Shown one piece after another: positions 1 through 6,124 of a stretch of 6,412 nt of DNA (position 1 is its first letter; every line of letters begins with the position of its first letter). Source of the stretch: Thermoplasmata archaeon (GTDB taxonomy: Archaea > Thermoplasmatota > Thermoplasmata > Sysuiplasmatales > Sysuiplasmataceae); NCBI GenBank assembly GCA_021811925.1, contig JAKAPY010000100.1:1-6412 (forward strand), written 5' to 3'. The position numbers and the translations under genes were made by a program. The notes beneath the pieces were generated by a model, which saw only the letters and a program-made list of their open reading frames with translations, searched no databases and had not been told where the DNA came from.

Positions 1-393
1 CGTTACCTTCACCTCGTGCTGCAGCTCTCCGGCTACAGGGCGCTGAAGCTTGCAGTTGCGGGCCTTGCAGGGCTGATTGTAAACGAAGGCATACTTTTCA
101 TGCTCGAACCGAGGACGCCGCTTCTTGCAGCATCCGCAATGGCGGTAGAAGCTTCCATCATCGCAAGCTTCGTAATGCACAGCCTGTGGCCCGTAAACGG
201 CAAAAGCGGAGAGAGCCTTTTCAGGAGACTCGCAAGGTACAACACATTGACAGTGCTAGGCGCACTGACGAACATTGCCGTCCTTGGCCTTCTTGTGTTT
301 ATCCACTTCGAATATCTTGCTGCAAACTTCGTGGGCATAATGCTCGGCCTGGCCGCAAACTACACCGGCTCGGAAGAATTGCTCTGGACCTGA
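1..393 (+). CDS. GtrA-like membrane domain, C-terminal part of a probable dolichol-phosphate glycosyltransferase (5'-truncated)
   Basis: The frame is open from base 1 and ends at TGA 391-393, giving 130 residues; a GTG at 16 is a possible start, but the frame stays open upstream of it. Four hydrophobic segments are visible at about residues 17-35, 41-61, 81-101 and 106-120, the layout of the GtrA/DPMS membrane domain. The first contains AGLAGLIVNEG, like the G-x-x-G-x-x-x-N motif of the family, and the protein ends in NYTGSEELLWT, matching the usual N-x-x-x-x-x-x-WT end. The residues before segment 1 (RYLHLVLQL) resemble the linker that joins a family-2 glycosyltransferase (dolichol-phosphate mannose synthase type) to a GtrA domain, so the catalytic domain probably lies left of the window. 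Such proteins make or flip polyprenyl-phosphate sugars for glycosylation. A free-standing GtrA protein cannot be excluded. Family confidence is good; the fusion is inferred. Confidence 0.75.
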   Translation, partial: RYLHLVLQLSGYRALKLAVAGLAGLIVNEGILFMLEPRTPLLAASAMAVEASIIASFVMHSLWPVNGKSGESLFRRLARYNTLTVLGALTNIAVLGLLVFIHFEYLAANFVGIMLGLAANYTGSEELLWT

Positions 394-442
394 CGGCACT
401 TCCCTTTCTCAGCTTACAGTGGCATCGCTAATGCGCACAGTG

Positions 443-452
443 AGACGGCGCC
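443..452 (+). promoter_or_regulatory. AGACGGCGCC element, copy 1 (candidate operator)
   Basis: The ten bases AGACGGCGCC lie exactly 15 bases upstream of the TATA-like box at 468. The same ten bases occur at 5828-5837 on the minus strand, also 15 bases upstream of the TATA-like box of the regulator-gat operon. The position suits an activator or a TFB-proximal site. The GGCGCC core alone also occurs inside gatA and gatC, so only the full 10-mer and its spacing are suggestive. Confidence 0.4.
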
Positions 453-467
453 GGTCCGTGGAAAGAG

Positions 468-475
468 TTTAAAAA
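468..475 (+). promoter_or_regulatory. TATA box of the surface-protein gene
   Basis: TTTAAAAA is preceded by a purine-rich stretch (GAAAGAG, 461-467) that could act as a TFB recognition element. Transcription would start about 25 bases downstream, near 495-500. That leaves a short leader which still includes the GAGGGG ribosome binding site at 501-506, five bases before the ATG at 512. Confidence 0.6.
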
Positions 476-511
476 CGTGGCGAAGTAAAAACAATTGCCA
501 GAGGGGCGTTC

Positions 512-2371
512 ATGAGTCAGGGAAGAGGAATGTCGGGAAGAAGGCTGAAGGCGGCAGTAGTTGCCGCATTGGTCTTGGCTGCGGTGTTTGGCGGCCTGAT
601 TGCAGCCACGCAGCTGCTCGGTTCGCCATCGATAAGACTGACGCCATCCGTTTCGCTCAGCGGAAACCCTGTCACAATGGAGTTCGTACCGCCGGGCCTG
701 ATTGTACAGGACAGCATGTACCATCTGAATTCCATATCCTTTGCACCGGCTGACAATCCCTCTGCCTCAACCACAATCGGAAACGTGACAGGGCTCACCG
801 CCAGGCAGACTTTCTGGTCTCCCGGCAATTACACAATAACAGCATCGTACACAGACAGGGGAACCGCAGGCACTGTTTCAAGCACACTCACCGTCCTGCC
901 TGCCAATTTCTCAGCAGGTGCAGTCAGGTACGGGGAGGAGCACCAGTATCTTGCAAGAAACGCTTCGATGCTGCTCTCCAATCCATACGGCATAATCTCC
1001 ATCCCAGTCGGAGGTTCATTCTCCGTCATCACGCTGAATGTGATTTCGCTGTACCTGAGTTTCACATCCTACCTGAATGAAAGCATAAGCAATGCTTCAT
1101 TCGGCGTAACCGACGGGTTCTCCGCCGTGAATGAGGCCTATGCCATCAACAGCACGCTTCAAATCAGGGGCACCGGCTACGCGAATGTGCTTGTCCAGGG
1201 CTTTGGACTCAATCTCACTGCAGAGCTCAATATCAGCGCCTCATCTTCCATCTACAACTCGCTTTCCACCAATAGCACCCTGGCTCAGGCGGACTCCCTC
1301 ACGGGAGGAATAAGCCTTGGCTACCTGGGCACGACTCTCAACCTCAGTACTGGTGCGTCTTCGCTCGATTCTTTCACATCAATGTCGCCGGGGACCAGTG
1401 TCAATATGCTTTTCCAGCAGATGGTCCTGAACGGCAGCTTCCGCATGCCAGAGGCACAGGCACGCACTTATGTGTCCGGTGTCCCGGCCCGGCTTTCAAT
1501 GAATTTGAACGGAACCTCGAACGGCTACTCGTGGAAGACAGGCCAGTACATCCCGTCTGCCGCCACTTCCACGCTTTGGATTGACTTTCAGATTCAGCCA
1601 AATATCACTTATTCGGTGCAGCTTGCATCCAACAGCTCCCTACCCTTCTCATACGCCATTGGCGAACAGACTGTGTCCAACGGCACTCATGTGGACATTC
1701 ACATGGCATTCGACACGGTCAGGATGAAGGCGGGGGGGTCTGAGCTGAAAGGGACTGCTCAGCCTGTTATGCCCCTGAAGAACACAGAGGCGTTTTCAAC
1801 ATGGAAATCGGGACCACTCCCTCCCATCAACTACTCGCTGCTTCTCCCGTTCGGCCTTCGGGCAGCATATGATTACGGACTGAACCACACAACACTCGCA
1901 GGTTTCCTGGCGGCGAACAGCAACTCCTTTGTTTCACAGGCGACGTACAACTACTCCCTCTCGGAATGGTCGGTCATCTTCTCGTCGACGGCCGGTGCGG
2001 CATACTCACTGAACGTTAGCGACATCGGCGGCTACCTGAGTGCGTCAGGTGAAGTAGCCGCGTCGCATGGGACATACGCAGCACCCTTCGGAAGCAGCAT
2101 GCTTCAATTGCAGTCTGCTTACTCTGCTGTCTTGAACGGCAGCTATTCCCAGTACTTCTCCGGCGCATCGGGAGGCAGCCCGCTTTCTTCACTTAGTTTT
2201 GTGCTCAATGCAAGCTATCTGCAGCAGATATCGCCGCTGCTGCCCCGGCCTCTGCAGCATGCGGAGTTCGCTTTCATTTTCAGAACGGCAACAGGCGCGG
2301 TCGCGGCGGTGGACGCAGGAAACGGGCAGCTCATGTACCTGGGCACGGGAATGCTTCAGTCGCTTGTGTGA
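512..2371 (+). CDS. Exported, membrane-anchored, sequon-rich surface protein of unknown function
   Basis: This 619-residue protein matches no family I can name. It begins with a short basic segment (residues 1-13, including RR and K) followed by a hydrophobic helix at about 14-36, an uncleaved anchor or signal that would leave the rest outside the cell. Residues about 41-130 look like an Ig/PKD-type beta domain, with FWSPGNYTITASYTDRG followed by a strand ending STLTVLP. The remainder is rich in Ser, Asn, Leu, Tyr and Gly with few charged residues (six lysines) and no cysteine. I count about 22 N-x-S/T sequons (excluding Pro at x) from residue 91 to the C-terminal region, about ten of them preceded by Leu, so heavy N-glycosylation is likely. 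No C-terminal membrane helix is seen. ATG 512 is chosen because GAGGGG lies five bases upstream; the in-frame ATG at 530 would also keep the helix. A solute-binding, S-layer-associated or adhesive role is possible but unsupported. Confidence 0.85.
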   Translation: MSQGRGMSGRRLKAAVVAALVLAAVFGGLIAATQLLGSPSIRLTPSVSLSGNPVTMEFVPPGLIVQDSMYHLNSISFAPADNPSASTTIGNVTGLTARQTFWSPGNYTITASYTDRGTAGTVSSTLTVLPANFSAGAVRYGEEHQYLARNASMLLSNPYGIISIPVGGSFSVITLNVISLYLSFTSYLNESISNASFGVTDGFSAVNEAYAINSTLQIRGTGYANVLVQGFGLNLTAELNISASSSIYNSLSTNSTLAQADSLTGGISLGYLGTTLNLSTGASSLDSFTSMSPGTSVNMLFQQMVLNGSFRMPEAQARTYVSGVPARLSMNLNGTSNGYSWKTGQYIPSAATSTLWIDFQIQPNITYSVQLASNSSLPFSYAIGEQTVSNGTHVDIHMAFDTVRMKAGGSELKGTAQPVMPLKNTEAFSTWKSGPLPPINYSLLLPFGLRAAYDYGLNHTTLAGFLAANSNSFVSQATYNYSLSEWSVIFSSTAGAAYSLNVSDIGGYLSASGEVAASHGTYAAPFGSSMLQLQSAYSAVLNGSYSQYFSGASGGSPLSSLSFVLNASYLQQISPLLPRPLQHAEFAFIFRTATGAVAAVDAGNGQLMYLGTGMLQSLV

Positions 2372-2373
2372 AA

Positions 2374-3726
2374 TCAGCCGAGTCTCCTGCGCAGCGCAAC
2401 GACAACATCCCGGGCCCTCGCCTTCCCCTCGAGCTTCTTCATGCAGAGGCCGACAAGGTAATTGATTACCTCGGTGCTGCCTTTCCTGTACCTCTCGGCG
2501 ACATCTGGATTTGACGAGATGACCTCCGCAGCGACCCTGTCCAGTGATGCTTCATCCGCGAATACACCCTCGGTGGTCCGGAGCTCAGCGGACACGTCCC
2601 TGCCCTCAAAGACGCTCCTGAGCAGCGATGTTGAGCTCTGATTGCTCAGCCTCCCGGAAGACCAGGCGGCTGCAATTGCGGCAATCTGGGTCATTCTTCC
2701 TTCGCCCGCAACGAACGAGGGAGGCATCTTCCTGAAATTCAATTCCCCCCTCAGGTCCCTGGCAACAAAGTGCGATGCAAAAAGTGGGTTTGAACCGGAG
2801 GCGACCCTGTTGTAGGCAAATACAAGATCCCTGTTTGACACGATTGCCCTCGCATCCTCCTCTCTAGCTCCCGAGGCGCACATCGACTCGAGTATTGTAA
2901 ACGGATTGCCCAAATCCGGGACGGCAATCTCGCCGACATTCAGCGGAATAATGTCCGGGTCGCGCATATACCTGTAGTCCTCAGCTGTTTCCTTGAATCT
3001 CATCGGGTATGTCTTCATCTTGATCTCGTCAAAGTGCCTTGTTTCCTGTTGCACCGGTAGCCCCCTGTCAAGCAGATCAGACTGGCGTTCGAATTCAAAC
3101 TCGAGCGCCCTGACGACGCCAGAGATGGAATTGATGTTTTTCACCTCCACACGCTCACCTCCTTCGAGCGAAATGTTGGTGTCGACCTTGAAGGGAGCCT
3201 CCTCCCTGACGATTTCAAGATACTGCAGCAGCAGAAGAGTGTCATTGAGCACTGCCTTTGCATCCGAAGGGTTCCTCAGGACCGGTTCGGTCACAAGCTC
3301 CAGGAGCGGCACGCCGGATCTGTTCAAATCCACCACCCCTTTTGCCATGTCGTACTGCCCCGGATCCTCCTCCCAGTGTATTTCGCGCAGCTCAAACCCC
3401 TGGAGCTTTCCGCCAGTAGCCAGCGGCTCGGCAGTCCGCTGGTAGTTGCTCGGCAGGTCCGGATAGAAGTAGTGCTTCCTAAGAGTGGACACGGGCGAGG
3501 CCGAAATATCCATGGACAGGGTTCGAGCCATCTGCAGCCCCGCTACCACGCACGCCATGTTCGGCGACATGGGCTTGGACCCCGGCTGGCCCGTGCAGAC
3601 CGGGCAGACATTCGTGTTTGCTTCGGCATGAAGGAAATCGGAACTGCACGCGCAGAACATCTTGCATTGCGTCCTGGGGTAAATGTGTATTTCAAGCCCT
3701 ATCTTCTGCGCCGCTACCAGTGCCAT
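2374..3726 (-). CDS. gatB: Asp-tRNA(Asn)/Glu-tRNA(Gln) amidotransferase subunit B
   Basis: GatB binds the misacylated tRNA and activates its Asp (or Glu) side chain by ATP-dependent phosphorylation, before ammonia from GatA converts it to the amide. The 450 residues run from IGLEIHI (9-15) through a zinc-type cysteine set C25-x-C27...C41-x-x-C44, the PGSKP segment (48-52), KHYFYPDLPSNYQ (84-96), HWEEDPG (117-123) and VDLNRSGVPLLELVTEP (132-148). These are hallmark GatB/GatE signatures; the Glu and His residues in the first and fourth blocks belong to the phosphorylation site of the family. The C-terminal ~150 residues are the helical and YqeY-like tail that holds the tRNA, ending NYLVGLCMKKLEG...RRRLG. 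The length is slightly below the usual 470-490. It is the last gene of the operon: its ATG lies 13 bases inside the gatA 3' end, with AGGAGAGG (3727-3734) directly upstream as ribosome binding site. It has no GatE-type insertion, so it is GatB rather than GatE. Confidence 0.96.
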   Translation of the reverse strand: MALVAAQKIGLEIHIYPRTQCKMFCACSSDFLHAEANTNVCPVCTGQPGSKPMSPNMACVVAGLQMARTLSMDISASPVSTLRKHYFYPDLPSNYQRTAEPLATGGKLQGFELREIHWEEDPGQYDMAKGVVDLNRSGVPLLELVTEPVLRNPSDAKAVLNDTLLLLQYLEIVREEAPFKVDTNISLEGGERVEVKNINSISGVVRALEFEFERQSDLLDRGLPVQQETRHFDEIKMKTYPMRFKETAEDYRYMRDPDIIPLNVGEIAVPDLGNPFTILESMCASGAREEDARAIVSNRDLVFAYNRVASGSNPLFASHFVARDLRGELNFRKMPPSFVAGEGRMTQIAAIAAAWSSGRLSNQSSTSLLRSVFEGRDVSAELRTTEGVFADEASLDRVAAEVISSNPDVAERYRKGSTEVINYLVGLCMKKLEGKARARDVVVALRRRLG

Positions 3727-5054
3727 CCTCTCCTGTTGAAGTAGCGGAATGCGGCAAGAATGCTCTCGTCCCCGTTCCTCGGTGCAACGAGCTGAAAGCC
3801 CAGCCCGGGACCCATCGGCATGCTGCCGGCCGGCACACCGGCCAGGTTCGCCGGAACAGTCAGTATGTCGGAGGCGTACATGAGCAGTGGATCATTGATT
3901 CGCTCCCCAAGACGGTACGGGGCTGAAGGCATGGTCGGCATGGCGAGAAGGTCATGGGATTTCAGCATATCATTCAGTTCGGAGGAGACATGGTCACGGG
4001 CAGCCAGTGCCCGTTCATACCATGCGCCCCTGGTTTCCGCGGATGTGACGTAAGTGCCTATCATTATCCTCCTTCTGACTTCCGGACCCAGAAGGGAACG
4101 CGCATTAAGGATTGATTCCTCGACGGTGTATCCTTCTCCCCTAGTCCCGAATTTCAACCCGTCGTACCTCTGCATCGCGGAGGCAAATTCGGAATACATT
4201 ATCAGGTAATACGCAGACAGAGCAACGTCAAGTGACTTGAGCTGGACCCTCTCGACAGTCGCGCCTGCATCACCCATGAACGACAGTGCGTGCTCAAATG
4301 CAGCGACCACCTGAGGGGTGCAGTGCAGGAGTGCATTTTCAGGGACCGCTATGTTCAGCCCGGACGGGTCGAAAGAGTCGAGTTGCCTCACACATTCAGT
4401 CTTTCTGGCAGATGCGGTGCTCTGGTCACGCCGGTCGAACCCGCTTATGCAGTCCATAACGCTGGCGAGCAACTCCTCGCCGCCCCATGCAGCAACAGGG
4501 GCTGGACCCTCAAGGCTCATGGACAGATCGGCAAGCCCGTATCTTGAGACGCGCCCGTAGGTTGGTTTGAGTCCTATGACGCCACAGTATGCCGCAGGGC
4601 ATCTGATTGATCCGCCAGTGTCCGAGCCTATCGAAAAATCCACCAGCCCTTCGCCTACCGAGGCCGCGGATCCGGATGAGCTTCCGCCTGAAACAGTTCC
4701 GGGGAGAAGCGGATTGCCGGTAGCTCCGAATGCAGAGTTTTCGCCGGAAGAGCCGCATGCAAATTCATCCATGTTGTTCTTTCCGAGGACAACAGCACCG
4801 CTGTGCGTCAGCCGCTCTACCACGGTTGCGTCATATGGCGCCATGTAATTCTCCAGAATCCTGGAGCCGCAGGTCATCCTCATGCCCTTGACTGCAATGT
4901 TGTCCTTGATTCCTGCCAGCTTCCCGCTGAGCTGCCCGGAGGCGGTGCCGCCTGGTGTTGATGCAAGTGTTATGAACGAATTGCCCGAGCTCTTCCTTGA
5001 CAGCAGCAGCCTCTCTTCGAAGCGGCGCCTGATGCCCTCCCTGTCCCCGGCCAT
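3714..5054 (-). CDS. gatA: Asp-tRNA(Asn)/Glu-tRNA(Gln) amidotransferase subunit A (amidase)
   Basis: GatA hydrolyses glutamine to release the ammonia that is channelled to GatB. The amidase-signature triad can be placed as Lys50 (in GIKDNIAV), cis-Ser125 (in SGGSSSGSA) and nucleophile Ser149 (in GSDTGGSIR). The 24-residue Ser-Ser and 75-residue Lys-Ser spacings equal those I know from Staphylococcus aureus GatA (Lys79, Ser154, Ser178). The block AAYCGVIGLKPTYGRVSRYG (154-173) follows, as in GatA rather than general amidases. The C-terminal NLAGVPAGSMPMGPGLGFQLVAP segment lines the glutamine pocket in the family. At 446 residues it is a little short but complete. The start ATG (5052-5054) abuts the gatC stop TGA (5055-5057), with AAGGAG at 5062-5067 seven bases upstream. 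The 3' end overlaps gatB by 13 bases, ending ...RGWHW TAG. Confidence 0.96.
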   Translation of the reverse strand: MAGDREGIRRRFEERLLLSRKSSGNSFITLASTPGGTASGQLSGKLAGIKDNIAVKGMRMTCGSRILENYMAPYDATVVERLTHSGAVVLGKNNMDEFACGSSGENSAFGATGNPLLPGTVSGGSSSGSAASVGEGLVDFSIGSDTGGSIRCPAAYCGVIGLKPTYGRVSRYGLADLSMSLEGPAPVAAWGGEELLASVMDCISGFDRRDQSTASARKTECVRQLDSFDPSGLNIAVPENALLHCTPQVVAAFEHALSFMGDAGATVERVQLKSLDVALSAYYLIMYSEFASAMQRYDGLKFGTRGEGYTVEESILNARSLLGPEVRRRIMIGTYVTSAETRGAWYERALAARDHVSSELNDMLKSHDLLAMPTMPSAPYRLGERINDPLLMYASDILTVPANLAGVPAGSMPMGPGLGFQLVAPRNGDESILAAFRYFNRRGWHW

Positions 5055-5342
5055 TCATTCGCTCCTTGGAACAATAAGCGCCCCCTTCTCCTTCCGGGGG
5101 AATGCGGAGGCAATCCCTTCTGCAACTCCCAAATCACTTGCACAGCTCCCGTCTTTCCTTCCAGATGGAGCGGCCAACTTCCCTGGCGCCTGCTTCCCGC
5201 CAAACTCTGTTACGGAGGCAAAGAAGGCAAGTATTGAGTTGATTTCATCGAAAGCCTTCCTTTCGTCTTCCGGTGACAGGGGCATCATTGAAAGCTTTCC
5301 AAGATGCCTTATGTCCTCGATTTCAAGCTTCTTCATCTGCAT
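5055..5342 (-). CDS. gatC: Asp-tRNA(Asn)/Glu-tRNA(Gln) amidotransferase subunit C
   Basis: GatC is the small non-catalytic subunit that wraps around GatA and stabilises its contact with GatB. The 95 residues show the family pattern: an N-terminal helix pair with IEDIRHLGKLSMMPLSPEDE (residues 8-27) and NSILAFFASV, a low-complexity linker, and a C-terminal extended tail ending ALIVPRSE, equivalent to the usual FVVPRV end. The length is typical. The ATG at 5340-5342 directly abuts the TGA of the upstream regulator. AAGGG at 5347-5351 lies four bases before this ATG and ten bases before a second in-frame ATG (5334-5336), so the protein may instead begin MKKLEIED; the second start has the more usual spacing. 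The stop abuts the gatA start. Identification rests on the tail motif and the operon context as well as on the helical part, because GatC is poorly conserved. Confidence 0.92.
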   Translation of the reverse strand: MQMKKLEIEDIRHLGKLSMMPLSPEDERKAFDEINSILAFFASVTEFGGKQAPGKLAAPSGRKDGSCASDLGVAEGIASAFPRKEKGALIVPRSE

Positions 5343-5777
5343 TCAGCCCTTGACGGTTGTGAATATAGAGCATGTTTCGGTCCTGCCCACGCCATCTATA
5401 GAACGCAGCTGGTCTACCACAATGCTCCCGATCTCCTCCGTACTGGATGCATGCACCCTGGCGATCATGTCCCACGCACCCGAGATGACATGCAGCTCGC
5501 TTATCCCCTTCACAGCTGAGACCCTCTTGGCAACCTCCCTCTGAGAGGCGAGTCCGGGCATGAATGCAATTAGAACGAAAGCAGCATACCCCGAGCCGAC
5601 CTTGCCTGCATCCAGTTCAACCGTGTATCTTTTGACTACATGCTCCTTCTCAAGCTTCTCCATCCTCTGCTTCACGGTTGCTCTGCCTATTCCCAGCTTC
5701 TTCGCAATCGCCGAAACAGGCATTCTGGCATTCTCTCTGAGCACATTGATCAGTGCCAGGTCCTTCCTGTCAAGCAT
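5343..5777 (-). CDS. Lrp/AsnC-family transcriptional regulator
   Basis: This is a 144-residue DNA-binding regulator of the feast/famine type. It has an N-terminal winged helix-turn-helix (residues 2-50, with the helix-turn-helix about 19-43: MPVSAIAKKLGIGRATVKQR) and a C-terminal RAM/AsnC ligand-binding domain (about 64-142) with the usual SGAWDMIARVHA segment, where G100 and D103 match the conserved G-x-Y/W-D. Such proteins form dimers to octamers and usually sense an amino acid. A TTG at 5792 would add five residues, but it lies upstream of the transcript start expected from the TATA-like box at 5806-5812. The ATG at 5777 begins MLDRKDLALI, the normal start of the family, so I choose ATG with a very short or absent leader. 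It is the first gene of the operon, and its TGA abuts the gatC ATG. Its ligand is unknown; asparagine, aspartate or glutamine are inferred candidates. Confidence 0.92.
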   Translation of the reverse strand: MLDRKDLALINVLRENARMPVSAIAKKLGIGRATVKQRMEKLEKEHVVKRYTVELDAGKVGSGYAAFVLIAFMPGLASQREVAKRVSAVKGISELHVISGAWDMIARVHASSTEEIGSIVVDQLRSIDGVGRTETCSIFTTVKG

Positions 5778-5805
5778 TTTATCATCAGGCAATATCTGGA
5801 TGCTG

Positions 5806-5812
5806 TAATAAA
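5806..5812 (-). promoter_or_regulatory. TATA-like box of the regulator-gatCAB operon
   Basis: On the minus strand this reads TTTATTA, preceded by AATTAGG. Its centre at 5809 predicts transcription starting at about 5781-5787, four to ten bases before the ATG at 5777 and downstream of the alternative TTG start. It shares the TTTA register and the 15-base distance to AGACGGCGCC with the promoter of the surface-protein gene. Confidence 0.45.
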
Positions 5813-5827
5813 CCTAATTGACACATT

Positions 5828-5837
5828 GGCGCCGTCT
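5828..5837 (-). promoter_or_regulatory. AGACGGCGCC element, copy 2 (candidate operator between divergent promoters)
   Basis: On the minus strand this reads AGACGGCGCC, identical to 443-452 and again 15 bases upstream of a TATA-like box. It lies between the divergent starts of the gat operon and tRNA-Asn, so a bound protein could touch both promoters. The binding factor is unknown. The adjacent regulator is an obvious candidate, but the site lacks the long AT-rich palindrome typical of Lrp sites. Confidence 0.4.
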
Positions 5838-5845
5838 TTCACGGC

Positions 5846-5855
5846 AAAAAGTTAA
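5846..5855 (+). promoter_or_regulatory. Possible TATA-like box of tRNA-Asn
   Basis: AAAAAGTTAA is the most AT-rich stretch at a suitable distance (35-44 bases) before the mature tRNA 5' end. Transcription would start near 5876-5880, leaving a leader of about ten bases for RNase P to remove. The match to a TATA consensus is weak, and the alternative GTGTATAG at 5865-5872 lies too close to the tRNA. Confidence 0.3.
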
Positions 5856-5889
5856 CTACTGCCTGTGTATAGTCAGCAAACTGCCCGAT

Positions 5890-5961
5890 GGCTCCGTAGT
5901 CCAATGGGCAAGATATCTGGCTGTTAACCAGGTGATGACCGTTCGAATCGGTCCGGAGCCG
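5890..5961 (+). tRNA. tRNA-Asn (anticodon GTT)
   Basis: The full cloverleaf can be folded by eye. The acceptor stem is 5890-5896 with 5954-5960 (GGCTCCG/CGGAGCC, 7 of 7 pairs). The D arm is 5899-5902 with 5911-5914 (one G-U pair and a C-A mismatch at 13-22). The anticodon stem is 5916-5920 with 5928-5932 (last pair U-G). The anticodon loop CTGTTAA has GTT at 5923-5925. The variable loop has 4 bases, and the T arm is 5937-5941 with 5949-5953 (5 of 5 pairs) around TTCGAAT. The discriminator base is G5961, as expected for tRNA-Asn, and the first pair is G1-C72. No intron is present and no CCA is encoded. It is the expected substrate, after aspartylation by a non-discriminating AspRS, of the GatCAB encoded divergently next to it. 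Confidence 0.96.
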
Positions 5962-6059
5962 TGAGTACGGCTGAATCGCATGAGAAAACAAAACAGGTTG
6001 AGAATCCAAGGCAATAGCACGAAAGAAAAAAGGCGGGAAACTGCAGCAACGTTTAATCT

Positions 6060-6075
6060 GTCTGGGCGCCCAGAC
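6060..6075. repeat. Perfect 16-bp palindrome GTCTGGGCGCCCAGAC
   Basis: The two 8-base arms are exact reverse complements with no spacer. It is GC-rich within an AT-rich intergenic region, about 95 bases before the TATA box of the TrmB-like gene. A dimeric regulator site is the simplest reading. As RNA it would need to open a few central pairs to form a loop, and the T tract at 6105 is too far away for a classical terminator. Confidence 0.6.
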
Positions 6076-6096
6076 CCTCGGCTGTGGCTACTTCCT

Positions 6097-6124
6097 CCGC
6101 ACTGTTTTTCGGCGGTCTTCTTTT
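6097..6124 (+). terminator. Possible T-rich terminator after tRNA-Asn
   Basis: TTTTT at 6105-6109 and TCTTCTTTT at 6116-6124 are the first T-rich tracts downstream of the tRNA on its strand. A weak stem (CCGC 6097-6100 with GCGG 6112-6115) precedes the second. Archaeal termination depends mainly on such T tracts. The distance of about 145 bases from the tRNA is long, so this is tentative. Confidence 0.3.

Noticed and set aside
2993..3445. 150-codon Ser-rich open frame on the plus strand opposite gatB
   Set aside because: It lies wholly antisense to the conserved core of GatB and has shadow-like composition.
4830..4845. Palindromic ATGGCGCCAT around 4834-4843
   Set aside because: It lies within gatA codons, and GGCGCC cores are frequent in this window, so it is not evidence of an operator.
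4882..5544. 220-codon open frame on the plus strand opposite gatA, gatC and the regulator
   Set aside because: It crosses three well-supported genes on the other strand, is Ser/Pro-rich in the way antisense shadow frames are, and shows no family motif.
5932..5938. GTGATGA, a match to the C box of C/D guide RNAs
   Set aside because: It is the anticodon-stem end and variable loop of tRNA-Asn, and no properly placed D box or terminal stem is present.
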